Assembly (NCBI RefSeq): GCF_900536025.1
Contig: NZ_UNOZ01000030.1
Coordinates: forward strand, 124,001-188,000
Direction: 5' to 3'
DNA: 64,000 bases
From: Pseudomonas reidholzensis
Lineage (GTDB): Bacteria > Pseudomonadota > Gammaproteobacteria > Pseudomonadales > Pseudomonadaceae
Shown here: positions 35,275 through 44,797 of the stretch, in pieces
Numbering within the stretch: position 1 is the stretch's first letter
Layout: every line of letters begins with the position of its first letter
Position numbers and translations under genes: made by a program
Notes under the pieces: model-generated
The model's database searches: none
What the model was told of the DNA's origin: nothing
The model's input: the letters and a program-made list of their open reading frames with translations, nothing else

Positions 35275-36234
35275 CTCGCGCCGGACGATGTCTTCCTGGG
35301 TCGCGAGGTCCAGGAGGGTGTCGCTGAAGCGCTTGGGCGCGCCGAAGTCGAGCATCGAAATGAAGCTGCCCAGGGCCGGCGAGGCGTTCTGGCTGTTCCA
35401 GTTCATGTACAGGCCCATGCTCGGGTTGGCCTGCTCGTTGACCGGGCGGATCGGGCGGAACAGCACCCGGTCGCGCAGGGTCGAGTGAGCAATCGACTCC
35501 GGCACCAGCGCCACCCCGAAGCCACACGCGACCAGGCCGATCAGGGTATGGATCTGCGCAGCCTCCTGCACCACCCTGGGGTAGAAACCGGCCGCCTCGC
35601 ACAGCGCCATCAGCTGGCTGAAGTAGCCGTTGCCCAGGGCCTGCGGGGTAAACACGAAATCCTCTTCGGCAAAATCGCGCAGGTCGACCATCGACTGCCG
35701 GGCCTTTTCATGATGGGCCGGCAACGCCATGACGATCTGCTCGTTGAGGATCAGCCGCGACTCGATGATGTCCGGCGGCATCGGCAGCTTGCGCATGAAA
35801 GCGATGTCCGCTTCACCCGCCATCAACGCCGTGGCCTGCGACGCCGAGGGCATCTCGCGGATGGTCAGCTTGACGTTGGGGTAGGTCGCACGAAAGCGCC
35901 GCAGCGAATTGAGCAATGACTCGTAGTAGGCGATGGAAATCGCCGTGATGGTCAGTTTGCCGCAGACCCCTTCGGAGACATTGCGCGCGTACTCGATGCC
36001 CTGTTCCAGCTCCTTGAGGGTGCGGTAGGCGGTTTCCAGAAAGGCCATACCGGCCGCCGTCAGCTTGACCCCGCGCTTGTTGCGCAAGAACAGGCTGAAA
36101 CCGAGTTTTTCCTCGAGTCGGTTGATCGCTTGGCTCAGGGGCGGTTGGGCCATGTGCAGGCGGATGGCTGCCTTGTGAAAGTGCAGCTCCTCGGCCACGG
36201 CGATGAATTGCCTGAGCAAACGTGTCTCGATCAT
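35263..36234 (-). CDS. LysR-family transcriptional regulator
   Basis: 323 residues from ATG 36234, preferred because AAGGA lies six bases upstream. N-terminal helix-turn-helix AEELHFHKAAIRLHMAQPPLS, then a LysR effector domain. It converges on the AsnB-type gene (12-bp overlap of ends) and is divergent from the SDR::SMP-30 gene. It may regulate either. A LysR-type palindrome (36409-36425) lies in the divergent region. Confidence 0.88.
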   Translation of the reverse strand: MIETRLLRQFIAVAEELHFHKAAIRLHMAQPPLSQAINRLEEKLGFSLFLRNKRGVKLTAAGMAFLETAYRTLKELEQGIEYARNVSEGVCGKLTITAISIAYYESLLNSLRRFRATYPNVKLTIREMPSASQATALMAGEADIAFMRKLPMPPDIIESRLILNEQIVMALPAHHEKARQSMVDLRDFAEEDFVFTPQALGNGYFSQLMALCEAAGFYPRVVQEAAQIHTLIGLVACGFGVALVPESIAHSTLRDRVLFRPIRPVNEQANPSMGLYMNWNSQNASPALGSFISMLDFGAPKRFSDTLLDLATQEDIVRRELHR

Positions 36235-36408
36235 TTTCATTCCTTCATCGAGTCGGACTGGTGCGAGGGTCAGGGCGGACGCCTGTGATGCCTGCAAGCG
36301 CGCCATCATAGAGCCTGACTCGACGGCGCAGAAGCCTCTAGAACGCGGCTTTGCCTATCTGAATGCACAGCTTGCGGTGGCTGGAACACGCAAACGGTCA
36401 GCTTCGGT

Positions 36409-36425
36409 GATATCCAGGAGATATC
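36409..36425. promoter_or_regulatory. Candidate LysR operator
   Basis: GATATC-CAGGA-GATATC, a 17-bp palindrome fitting the LysR T-N11-A rule, in the 271-bp gap between the LysR gene and the divergent SDR::SMP-30 gene. The AT-rich stretch 36435-36480 downstream probably holds the rightward promoter. Confidence 0.5.
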
Positions 36426-36505
36426 AAGGTTGCATGCTTTTAGTATTAAGTCATTGATTTTTTTATTGTTATCGTTTGTGAATGAGAATCGGGGGGGATT
36501 CGACG

Positions 36506-38218
36506 ATGCCATTCACGAACAAAGTCGCCATTGTCACCGGCGGTGGCCAGGGCCTGGGGCTCGATTATGCCCGCGCCTTGCTTGCCCGCGGCGCGCGCGT
36601 GGTGATCAGCGACCTGGGCACCGACCGGGCCGGCGAGGGTGCCGACCAGGCGCTGGTCGAGCAGGCAGTACTCGCCTTGCAGGCCCAGGGCGGCGACGTG
36701 GTTGCGCATATCGGCCGGCTGGATGACGAGCCCGGCTGCCAGCAGCTGGTCGAACTGGCCATCGAGCGCTTCGGTGCACTGGACATCCTCATCCACAATG
36801 CCGGCTGGGTCGGTTACCAGGACATCGAAGACCAGCAAGAGGCGTTTCTCGAGCGCGCCCTGGGGATCAGCGTGCACGCTCCGGTGTGGCTGGCCAAGCA
36901 TGCCTGGAAGCACCTCAAGCGCTCGACTGCGCCGCGCATCGTGCTGACCACCTCCGACCGCGCCATGTACCAGCGCTACGCCCAGCCGGGGCTGGTGGCC
37001 TATGCGGCGGGCAAGATGGCCCAGGTCGGCATCATGAACGCCTTGAGCATGGAAGGCCTGGAACACGGCATCCTGGTCAACGCCATCTCGCCGGTGGCCA
37101 AGACCCGCATGTGGGGCGTCAGCCAGCCGACGGAAGACCTCAAGCCCGAGTGGGTCACGCCGGGCCTGCTCTACCTGGCCAGTGACCTGTGCCGCGACAC
37201 CGGGTTCATCCTGCGCGCCGCCAACGGCCAGTTCACCGCCACGCGCTTCTGCGAGAACAGCGGTGTCACCTATCCGCGTGATCTGGCCCGGGTCCGCGCG
37301 GCGAGCCTGAACGAAGTGGCCGAGCGCTGGAGCCGCATCAAGGAATGCCACTACCTGCCGACCAAGGTTGCCCGCACCCGCGCCGACCTGGGCGAGAGCC
37401 CGGTGTGGGATGCGCATAACGGCGTGCTGTATTTCGTCGACATTTCCGGTGGCCGGATCAACCGCCTGAACCCTCAGGGTGAAGTCGACCGGGTCTACGA
37501 GTCGGCTGCGCGCATCGGTGCCCTGGCGCTGACCGACCGCGGCAACCTGATCTTTACCGAGGACCTCAGCACGGCGTTGCTCGACGTCGCCGAGGGCAAG
37601 GTGCGCCAGTACTCGGCGGCGCTCAATCACCGTTCCAGCTATCGCTTCAACGACGGCGCCTGCGACCCCCAGGGCAACTTCGTCACCGGTTTGATGGACG
37701 AGGGGCCGAGCGGCAAGACCGGCGCCTTGTACCGCTTCGATTCCGAGCTGCACGCCGAAGTCATCCAGCGCAACCTGTCGCTGCCCAATGGCCTGGCCTG
37801 GTCCGAGGACGGCCAGACGCTGTTCTTCGTCGATTCGGTCGCGCGTTCGATCCTGCGGGCCGACTACGCGCCGGACGGCACCCTGGGGCCGGTCACGCTG
37901 TTTGCCGAAACCCCCGCCGAACTCGGTCGCCCGGACGGTATCGCGCTGGACCGTGAGGGCGGCCTGTGGGTCTGCCAGTTCAATGGCAGCTGCCTGCTGC
38001 GTTATGACCGCAACGGGCACCTGAGCGATCAGGTGCTGATGCCGGTGCCGCGCCCGACCAGCTGCTGCTTCGGCGGCGAAGGCCTGGATACGCTGTACAT
38101 CACCACCGCGCGGTTCGGCATGACGCCGGCGCAACTGCTCGACTATCCGGATGCCGGTGACCTGTACATGATCCGCCCGGAGGTGCCCGGCGTCGCCCGT
38201 CACCCGTTCAGGGAATAA
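36506..38218 (+). CDS. SDR dehydrogenase fused to SMP-30/gluconolactonase
   Basis: 570 residues. Residues 1-~280 are a short-chain dehydrogenase: TGGGQGLG (11-18), HNAG (~97) and catalytic YAAGK (~166). From ~300 an SMP-30/lactonase beta-propeller follows, with metal-ligand motifs GESPVWD, NDGACD and NGLAWSEDG. A dehydrogenase that makes a lactone joined to a lactonase that opens it would oxidise a sugar or cyclic alcohol to an acid in two steps. No stop or frameshift is seen at the joint, so the fusion is real. Start ATG 36506 follows a G-rich SD. Confidence 0.85.
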   Translation: MPFTNKVAIVTGGGQGLGLDYARALLARGARVVISDLGTDRAGEGADQALVEQAVLALQAQGGDVVAHIGRLDDEPGCQQLVELAIERFGALDILIHNAGWVGYQDIEDQQEAFLERALGISVHAPVWLAKHAWKHLKRSTAPRIVLTTSDRAMYQRYAQPGLVAYAAGKMAQVGIMNALSMEGLEHGILVNAISPVAKTRMWGVSQPTEDLKPEWVTPGLLYLASDLCRDTGFILRAANGQFTATRFCENSGVTYPRDLARVRAASLNEVAERWSRIKECHYLPTKVARTRADLGESPVWDAHNGVLYFVDISGGRINRLNPQGEVDRVYESAARIGALALTDRGNLIFTEDLSTALLDVAEGKVRQYSAALNHRSSYRFNDGACDPQGNFVTGLMDEGPSGKTGALYRFDSELHAEVIQRNLSLPNGLAWSEDGQTLFFVDSVARSILRADYAPDGTLGPVTLFAETPAELGRPDGIALDREGGLWVCQFNGSCLLRYDRNGHLSDQVLMPVPRPTSCCFGGEGLDTLYITTARFGMTPAQLLDYPDAGDLYMIRPEVPGVARHPFRE

Positions 38219-39158
38219 GGCTGCGTTCCTGGCCCGACGGCAATACCGCCAGGTCGCCAAAGCGCTGCGCTGCATCGATGTAGCGCAGCGCTGACTTGGC
38301 GTCCTTCCAGCCGATGTAGCTCATCAGTGACTTCAGCTCCCAGCCGTTGGCCGTGGCCCAGGTGGCAAAACCGCGGCGCAACGAGTGCCCGCTGTACAGC
38401 GCCGCCGGCACTCCGGCGCGCTCGAGCATGCCGCGCAGCAGCGCCACCAGGCTGTTGCTGTTGAGCGGCGCCTGGCCCAGGTTGCCCCAGCGGTCGAGCT
38501 TGCGAAACACCGGGCCGTGGGCGATCCCGGCCACTTCCAGCCATTGCAGGTAGGCCGTGACCGGGCACAGCGCCTTCAGTGCCGGGGTGCGGTGCTGCAC
38601 GCCCAACGCTTCGCGGTCGCCCTTGCTGCGCGGCAGGAACAGGGTCAGGCCGACCCCGGCCTCGGCCTGGATATGCTCGATGCGCAGGCGCGCCAGTTCA
38701 TCGCCGCGCAGGCCGCGCCAGAACCCCAGCAACAGCAGCGCGGTGTCGCGCCGGGCGCGCAGCAGGGTGGCCAGGTCGTGCTGCTGCTGGGCCTGCAACG
38801 CCTCTTGCTCGAAGCGCGCGACGGCGGTCTGCAGGTGTTGCAGCAGGAGTGGGGCGGCTTGCTTGGGCGGTGCCGGGTGCAGGGTACGGATGCCGCGCAA
38901 GACCTGGCGCACCAGCGGCGCCTTGGTCGGGTCGGGGAAGCCCTGGCTGACGTGCCACTGGCTGAGTGCCGCCAGGCGTTGGCGCAAGGTGCTCACGGCG
39001 TGCTGCTCGGCGTGCTCGACCAGGTAGCGGGCAATACTGTCGGCAGTGGCCGGCAGAAAGCCGCCCCAGCGCACCTCGAAGTGTTCGATGGCGGCCTGGT
39101 AGCTGCGCCGGGTGTTGTCGCGGGTGGCGGCGCGGACGTAGCGCTCGATGTCGGTCAT
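38208..39158 (-). CDS. Tyrosine-type site-specific recombinase
   Basis: 316 residues. N-terminal SAM-like DNA-binding half and C-terminal catalytic half with Arg in FWRGLRGDEL, HSLRRGF (HxxR), GWKDAKS and the nucleophile Tyr in ALRYID. Length and motifs are intact. It overlaps the 3' end of the SDR::SMP-30 gene by 11 bp. No attachment site, tRNA or phage gene is seen nearby, so it may be a stand-alone recombinase or what is left of an island. Confidence 0.85.
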   Translation of the reverse strand: MTDIERYVRAATRDNTRRSYQAAIEHFEVRWGGFLPATADSIARYLVEHAEQHAVSTLRQRLAALSQWHVSQGFPDPTKAPLVRQVLRGIRTLHPAPPKQAAPLLLQHLQTAVARFEQEALQAQQQHDLATLLRARRDTALLLLGFWRGLRGDELARLRIEHIQAEAGVGLTLFLPRSKGDREALGVQHRTPALKALCPVTAYLQWLEVAGIAHGPVFRKLDRWGNLGQAPLNSNSLVALLRGMLERAGVPAALYSGHSLRRGFATWATANGWELKSLMSYIGWKDAKSALRYIDAAQRFGDLAVLPSGQERSLIP

Positions 39159-39217
39159 GGGGTCGATGCAGCAGTGGTTCGAGGTGACACGATAAACCAG
39201 CTGGGCGCGGCTGGCGA

Positions 39218-39469
39218 TCAGCCGCTGAACGGCGCCCGTGCCTGCACGCTGTCGGCCACCACCTCAGCGGTGTCGGCGCGCAGGATCGCCACGCGCTGGC
39301 GTTCGTACTCTTCGTGGGTCAGGCCTTGGCGCGCCAGCGCTTCGAGTTGCAGCTGGCGCGTCTCCTCGGCGGTGTAGGGGCGCAGTTCCGGATGATTGGC
39401 ACAGCCGCTCAGTACGGTAATGGCGGTGGCGATCAGGGCAGCGAGTACCAGGCGGGCTGTGGTGTTCAT
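39218..39469 (-). CDS. Small lipoprotein, function unknown
   Basis: 83 residues; signal ALIATAITVLSGC with lipobox LSGC, then a short charged helical domain (YTAEETRQLQLEALARQGLT). Good SD (GGAGA). Likely an envelope lipoprotein; no family recognised. Confidence 0.7.
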   Translation of the reverse strand: MNTTARLVLAALIATAITVLSGCANHPELRPYTAEETRQLQLEALARQGLTHEEYERQRVAILRADTAEVVADSVQARAPFSG

Positions 39470-39596
39470 CGGGAGGTCTCCTTGAGTCCGGGGATTCGTG
39501 TGTGTCGAATCGATGGAGCAAGGTTATGCGCCGGCCTCCTTCAGCAGAAATTGCCCGTGTCGATAGTGACTATCGGCGTGGCCGGATGCCTGGGCG

Positions 39597-40541
39597 TCAG
39601 GCATCGATCACCAGGCGCGCACCGCGACAACCCGAGACGCACGGCGCGATCCATTCACCGCTGGTGCGCTGCGCCTCGCTCAGGCATTCATCGCGGTGTT
39701 CGGGGTCGCCCTCGATGACCCGGCTGACGCAGGCGCCGCAGATGCCCATGCCACAAGACACGGGCAGCGCCACGCCGGCCCTGGCCGCGGCCTGCATCAG
39801 GCTCTCACCGGCGTTGACCCGGACTTCGCAGCCGGTGCGCTGCAGCACCAGCGTGCAGCCTTGCGCGGCGGGCACGGCGGCGACCGCGGGCTGGAAGTGC
39901 TCACGGTGCAACGCGTCGGCCGGCCAGCCATGCGCCAGGGCGGTCTGTTGCACGCAGTCCATGAACCCCGCAGGGCCGCAGCAATACACGCTGGCGTGGG
40001 CTTCACGGGTCGACAACCGCTGGCCCAGGCATTCGGCGATCTGCGGCGCGCGCAGGCCGCTGTACCACTCGATGCCCGCGTCCAACGGTTGCAGCAGGGG
40101 CAGCGCTTGGGCATCGCGGCTGAAATACAGCAAGCGCACTGGGCGACCCTGGCGCTGACAGGCGCGGTACATGGGCAGCAGCGGCGTGATGCCGATGCCG
40201 GCCGCGACCAGGGTCACCGGGCCGTCGCCGGGTTGCACGGCAAACAGGTTGCGCGGCGGGCCGACCTCGATCCGCGCGCCCAGGCGCAGGTGCTCGTGCA
40301 GCCACTGCGAACCGCCACGCGAAGCGGGCTCGCGCTTGATGCCCAGGTACACGTGGCCGTGCTCGGGCAAGCTGACCACCGAGTACTGGCGCACCACGCC
40401 ATTGCCCAGGCGCAGGTCGACGTGGGCGCCTGGGGTCCAGCTGAAGGGCAGGGCGGCGTTACCCGGCAGGGCCAGTTCGACCCCGAGCACGTCGGCGGCC
40501 TCCAGGCGCAAGGCGCGTACTTGCAGCGATGTCCAGCTCAT
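39597..40541 (-). CDS. Phthalate-dioxygenase-reductase (VanB)-type iron-sulfur flavoreductase
   Basis: 314 residues. FMN/FAD domain (RQYSVVSLPE), NAD(P) domain (VAAGIGITPLLPM and CCGPAGFMD) and a C-terminal plant-type [2Fe-2S] domain (CGMGICGACVSRV plus a distal Cys). It supplies electrons to a Rieske oxygenase; the obvious partner is encoded at 43742. Its start overlaps the amidohydrolase stop by 4 bp, so it is the last gene of a leftward operon. Confidence 0.92.
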   Translation of the reverse strand: MSWTSLQVRALRLEAADVLGVELALPGNAALPFSWTPGAHVDLRLGNGVVRQYSVVSLPEHGHVYLGIKREPASRGGSQWLHEHLRLGARIEVGPPRNLFAVQPGDGPVTLVAAGIGITPLLPMYRACQRQGRPVRLLYFSRDAQALPLLQPLDAGIEWYSGLRAPQIAECLGQRLSTREAHASVYCCGPAGFMDCVQQTALAHGWPADALHREHFQPAVAAVPAAQGCTLVLQRTGCEVRVNAGESLMQAAARAGVALPVSCGMGICGACVSRVIEGDPEHRDECLSEAQRTSGEWIAPCVSGCRGARLVIDA

Positions 40542-41968
40542 GCACGCACCCCCGCCGCCTGTTGCAGGCGCAGCACGGCGGCGCGCGCCTGGTGGCCCAG
40601 TTCGGCCAGGTCGACCCCCGCCATCACGTCGTTGTCCACGCTCAGGCGCCCGCCGACCAACAAGGCGCGCAAGGTCGGCCGCCCGCCACTCACCACCGGT
40701 GCGATGCCCAGGTCATGCAGGCCAAAGTGGCGCGGCTGGTCGAGCCGGTAGATTGCCAGGTCGGCGGCCATGCCCACCTGCAGCGTCCCCAGCCCGTCCA
40801 GCCCGAGCACCTGCGCGCCGCCAGCCGTGCCCCAGCGCACCACGTCTTCGACGCTGGCGGCATGCGCACCGCCCTCCTGCTCGCCGCCGGCATGGCGGGG
40901 CAAGGCCCGTTCGCCGGCCTTGGCCCGTTGCAGCAGCCAGGCGGCGTGGGTTTCGCTGAGCATGTCGCAGGCTTCGTTGGACGCCGCGCCATCGACGCCG
41001 ATCGAGATCGGCATGCCCGCGGCTTCCATGGCGACGATATCGGCAATGCCGCTGCCCAGCCGGCCGTTGCTCTGCGGGCAGTGGGCGATGCCGGTGCCGG
41101 TGGCGCCCAGCAGGCGGATCTCTTCGCTGCTGAGCTTGACCAGGTGGGCGAACCAGACGTCCGCGCCGAGCCAGTCGTGCTCGGCGCAGAAGGCCACGGG
41201 CGACAGGCCATGGCGGCTGTACACCTCGTTCTGGTACTCGACGGTCTCACTCAGGTGGCTGTGCAGGCGGATACCCATCCGCCGTGCGGCGCGGGCCGTC
41301 TCGCGCAGGTGCTCGGGGGGCATCGAGTACGGCGGGCTGGTCGGCGCCATCACCACCCGTCGCCAGGCATCGGCGGCCGGGTCATGGTAACGGCGCACCA
41401 GCCGCTCGACGTCGTCGAGGTACTGCTCGAGGGTCTCTGGCCCGGCGCAGGCACTGCCCTCGGCCTGGCGCGCCTGGGTTGCGCCACCGCGGCAGAGGAC
41501 AAAACGCAGGCCCAGGCTTTCGGCCTCCTCGAACAGGATCTGCGCGCTGTCGAAGGGCATGCCGGGCAGGTACAGGTAATGGTGGTCGGCGACGGTGCTG
41601 CAGCCCGAGCGCGCCAGCTCGACCAGGCCGACCCGCGCCGCCAGGCGGAAGCTCTGTTCGTCGAACAGCCCACGGTAGCGATACGGCACCGCCCCCAACC
41701 AGGCGCCGAGGCTCTGGTCGATGCCGGCGGGGATACCCTTGAGCAGCGACTGGAACAGGTGATGGTGGGTGTTCACCCAACCGGGATAGACCACGCAATC
41801 GGTGGCGTCGATCAGCCGTTCACCCGGCAGCGGTTGCAAACTGCCGAGGGCGGCGATACGGCCCGCGGTAATGCGGATGTCGGGCCCGGCATGGCGGGCA
41901 GCGTCGCCGCGCAAGCCGGTGAGGATGGCGCTGGTGTTGCGGATCAGCCAGCTGTCGCACTGTGTCAT
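40538..41968 (-). CDS. 8-oxoguanine-deaminase-like amidohydrolase
   Basis: 476 residues from ATG 41968 (SD GGAGG). TIM-barrel amidohydrolase with metal ligands in VNTHHHLFQSLLKG, HSHLSE, WFAHLV and GVDGAASNE. The sequence style (LIRNTSAILTGLRG, VNTHHHLFQSLLKG) strongly recalls 8-oxoguanine deaminase (PA0142), which converts 8-oxoguanine to uric acid. Hydroxyatrazine-type deaminases are the alternative. Its neighbours are a purine-type ABC importer and a Rieske system. Confidence 0.85.
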   Translation of the reverse strand: MTQCDSWLIRNTSAILTGLRGDAARHAGPDIRITAGRIAALGSLQPLPGERLIDATDCVVYPGWVNTHHHLFQSLLKGIPAGIDQSLGAWLGAVPYRYRGLFDEQSFRLAARVGLVELARSGCSTVADHHYLYLPGMPFDSAQILFEEAESLGLRFVLCRGGATQARQAEGSACAGPETLEQYLDDVERLVRRYHDPAADAWRRVVMAPTSPPYSMPPEHLRETARAARRMGIRLHSHLSETVEYQNEVYSRHGLSPVAFCAEHDWLGADVWFAHLVKLSSEEIRLLGATGTGIAHCPQSNGRLGSGIADIVAMEAAGMPISIGVDGAASNEACDMLSETHAAWLLQRAKAGERALPRHAGGEQEGGAHAASVEDVVRWGTAGGAQVLGLDGLGTLQVGMAADLAIYRLDQPRHFGLHDLGIAPVVSGGRPTLRALLVGGRLSVDNDVMAGVDLAELGHQARAAVLRLQQAAGVRA

Positions 41969-42012
41969 GTATGCCTCCAGGCGCCGCGGGAGGCGGCGCT
42001 GCAAAGTTCGGG

Positions 42013-42816
42013 TCAGCCCAGTTCGCTTTCATGCCAGTGGCGCAGGCTCAGCCGGGCCAATACGGCCATCAGGCTGAACAGCGCCACGCCGGTCAGGGCG
42101 ATCAGCACCAGGGCGGCGAACAGCCGGGGAATGTTCAGTTGGAAGCCCGCCTGCAGGATCTGGTACGCCAGCCCTGCGCCGGTGCCCCCGGTGCCGGCAA
42201 CGAACTCGGCCACCACCGCGCCGATCAAGGCCAGGCCGCTGGCGATCCGCAGCCCGGCGAAAAAGCACGGCAAGGCACTCGGGATGCGCAGGCGCAACAG
42301 CACTTGCCAGCGGCTCGCGCGGTTCAGGCGGAACAGGTTGAGCAGCCCGGGGTTGACGCTGCGCAGCCCCAGCACGGTGTTGGCGATCACTGGGAAGATC
42401 GCCACCAGGGTGGCGCAGATCACCAGGGCCAGCGTGGTGTCGCTGCACCAGATGATGATCAGCGGCGCGATGGCCACCACCGGGGTCACCTGCAGCAGGA
42501 TCGCGTAGGGGAACAGGCTCGCTTCGAGCACTCGGCTCTGCACGAAGACGAACGCCGCCAGGGTGCCGATAAGCACCGCGAGGGCGAACGACAAGAAGGT
42601 GATCTTCAAGGTCATCCACAACGCGCCGAGCAACAGCGGGCCATCGCTGATCAACGTTCGGCCGATGTCGGCGGGCGAGGGCACCAGGTACACCGGCACT
42701 TGCCAGGCGATGCACGCAAGCTGCCAGAAACCGAGCAGCACCGCGCCCACCAGCAGCGGCGAGGCGATGCGCAGTACCGCGGGGTGGCGCAACCAGGGCG
42801 TAGAGGTTTGGCTCAT
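42013..42816 (-). CDS. ABC transporter permease (NMT1/SsuC-type)
   Basis: 267 residues from ATG 42816. Five to six membrane helices and the EAA-type loop (LFRLNRASRWQVLLRLRIPSALP). Inner-membrane channel of an importer for small organic nitrogen or sulfur compounds; the operon suggests a purine or related heterocycle. Confidence 0.9.
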   Translation of the reverse strand: MSQTSTPWLRHPAVLRIASPLLVGAVLLGFWQLACIAWQVPVYLVPSPADIGRTLISDGPLLLGALWMTLKITFLSFALAVLIGTLAAFVFVQSRVLEASLFPYAILLQVTPVVAIAPLIIIWCSDTTLALVICATLVAIFPVIANTVLGLRSVNPGLLNLFRLNRASRWQVLLRLRIPSALPCFFAGLRIASGLALIGAVVAEFVAGTGGTGAGLAYQILQAGFQLNIPRLFAALVLIALTGVALFSLMAVLARLSLRHWHESELG

Positions 42817-42826
42817 GATCAGGCTC

Positions 42827-43672
42827 TCAGGAAGGCTCGCCATTGGCCTGGGCCAACAGCCGGGACAGGTGCGCGCACTGCGCGATGAACTCAGGCGAGG
42901 TGCGGAACGCCTCGTCGCGCTGCAAGGGGCCGTCGACCGCCACGTCGGCGATCACCCGCCCCGGCCGGGCGCCCATCACCACCACCCGCGACGACAGGTA
43001 CACCGCCTCGAAGATGCTGTGGGTGACGAACACCACGGTCAGGTCGCGCCCGGCCCAGAGCTGGCGCAGGTCGCTGTCGAGCTTGTTGCGGGTGAACTCG
43101 TCGAGGGCGCCGAACGGCTCGTCCATCAGCAGCAGGTTGGGCTCGGTGGCCAAGGCCCGGGCGATCGAGGCGCGCATCTGCATGCCGCCGGACAGCTCGC
43201 GCGGGTACACCGCGGCGAACTGGCCGAGGCCGACCAGCGCCAGCGCTGCCTCGACCTTGGGTTGGCTGAGCGCCTTGGGCACGCCCGCCAGGTCCAGCGG
43301 CAAACGCACGTTGTCCTCGACCTTGGCCCAGGGCATCAGGGTCGCCTCCTGGAACACCATGGCCAGGCTGCGACCGGCGCGCGAGTCGCCGTCCGGGGCG
43401 TCCTTGCCCCACCAGCGGACATGGCCGGCGGACGGCTGTTCGAGGCCGGCGAACATTTTCAGCAAGGTGCTCTTGCCGCAGCCCGACGGGCCGAGCAGCG
43501 AGACGAACTCGCCGCGCTGGATCGCCAGCTTGACCCGGCTCAAGGCATGGGTGCCGTTGCTGTAGGTCTTTTCCACCTGATTGGCGAACAGCGGGGTGTC
43601 CAGGCCAACGGCGTCGAGGGTCGGCAGGGCCTGCGGCTGGGCACCGGCGCGGGATAGGGTGTGCATCAACAT
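42827..43672 (-). CDS. ABC transporter ATPase (NMT1/SsuB-type)
   Basis: 281 residues from ATG 43672 (SD GGGGAG). Walker A GPSGCGKST, signature LSGGMQMR, Walker B LLLMDEP and H-loop THS are intact. Energises the permease encoded 10 bp downstream. Confidence 0.93.
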   Translation of the reverse strand: MLMHTLSRAGAQPQALPTLDAVGLDTPLFANQVEKTYSNGTHALSRVKLAIQRGEFVSLLGPSGCGKSTLLKMFAGLEQPSAGHVRWWGKDAPDGDSRAGRSLAMVFQEATLMPWAKVEDNVRLPLDLAGVPKALSQPKVEAALALVGLGQFAAVYPRELSGGMQMRASIARALATEPNLLLMDEPFGALDEFTRNKLDSDLRQLWAGRDLTVVFVTHSIFEAVYLSSRVVVMGARPGRVIADVAVDGPLQRDEAFRTSPEFIAQCAHLSRLLAQANGEPS

Positions 43673-43741
43673 AGCGCTCTCCCCGTGGGTCATGAGCGGT
43701 GGTGTGTGCCCCGGCGTACCGGGGTGCTGATAAACCGGCGG

Positions 43742-44767
43742 TCAGTGGCTGTGGAACACTTCGCTCTCGCCATGCGCTTCGAGCAGGCCCAGCAGTTGCC
43801 GGCGGATCACCAGCCCGGGCTTGTCCGACGGCATGTGCAGCTCGACCCGGCGGCGCGTATCGACACAGGCATCGGGGTCGGTGGCCTCGAGGATCTCGCG
43901 GTCCTCGGCGGTGATCGCCGCGTCCCAGTCGATCAGCGCCTGGGTCGAGCAGTGTTCCTCGCTGTCGTTGCGGTACAGCCACTGCACCAGCATCAGCCGG
44001 CCGTCGTCGATCGGCGTGGCACAGTTGTAGATGATGTGGTGGATGCCGCTGTCCGGGTACATGCAGCCAAAGCGCCGGGAGAACGGCAGGTAATAGCGGT
44101 TGACCAGGTGGCGCTCGGTGATCGGCGCAGTGCTGCCGGTGATCCGGAAGCTCGCTTCGGGGTTGCGGATCGGCACGCGGGTTTCGGCTTCGAAGCCGTA
44201 GTCGGTTTCGCGAAATTCATAGCTGGCCGGTTGCGGCTGGTCGAACAGGCCGAAGTTGGCCTTGTGCACGAACGAGAAGTGCGAGTTGTCAAAGGAGTTC
44301 TCCATGACCCGCAGCGGGCTGGTCTGCCACTCTTCGTAGAACTGGAAGATGCGCCGGTAGCCAGCGGCGCCGTCTTCGGGGAAGTCAGGGATCGGCTGCA
44401 GCGGGTCGTCGAGGGCGACCCAGGCATAACCGTACCGGGCCTGGCAGTGATAGGCCTTGACGGCCGCGCCGGGCGGAATGGCGCCGCTGGGGTTCTGCGG
44501 GATCTTCACGCAGGTGCCGCTGCAGTCGTACTCCCAGCCGTGGTAGCCGCAGGCGATATTGCCGTCTTCGCTGACAAAGCCCTTGGACAGCTTGGCGGTG
44601 CGGTGGCAGCAGCGGTCGCGCATGGCGACCGGGGTGCCATCGGGGCGCTTCCACAGCACCAGGGCCTCACCCAGCAAGGTGAACGGCTTGGGCCCGTCGT
44701 CCAGGGCGGTCATGGGCAGCAGGGCGTACCAGAAACGGCGCAACACAGGTTGTTTGGTGACCAACAT
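43742..44767 (-). CDS. Rieske non-haem iron oxygenase
   Basis: 341 residues. Rieske ligands in CCHRTAKL and CGYHGWEY (about 53-77) and the mononuclear iron site in ENSFDNSHFSFVH (about 153-165). Similar in size to VanA- and Ndm-type oxygenases that demethylate or hydroxylate aromatic and purine rings. Placed between the importer ATPase and its binding protein, with a matching reductase at the operon end. The substrate is probably the imported compound; hydroxylation or N-demethylation of a purine is inferred. Confidence 0.9.
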   Translation of the reverse strand: MLVTKQPVLRRFWYALLPMTALDDGPKPFTLLGEALVLWKRPDGTPVAMRDRCCHRTAKLSKGFVSEDGNIACGYHGWEYDCSGTCVKIPQNPSGAIPPGAAVKAYHCQARYGYAWVALDDPLQPIPDFPEDGAAGYRRIFQFYEEWQTSPLRVMENSFDNSHFSFVHKANFGLFDQPQPASYEFRETDYGFEAETRVPIRNPEASFRITGSTAPITERHLVNRYYLPFSRRFGCMYPDSGIHHIIYNCATPIDDGRLMLVQWLYRNDSEEHCSTQALIDWDAAITAEDREILEATDPDACVDTRRRVELHMPSDKPGLVIRRQLLGLLEAHGESEVFHSH

Positions 44768-44797
44768 GATCAGGTGTCCTCACGGCATCGAGTATTG

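Noticed and set aside
36460..36495. Possible Fur box (GTTATCGTTTGTGAATGAGAATC) before the SDR::SMP-30 gene
   Set aside because: Only one half resembles the consensus and the gene has no iron link.
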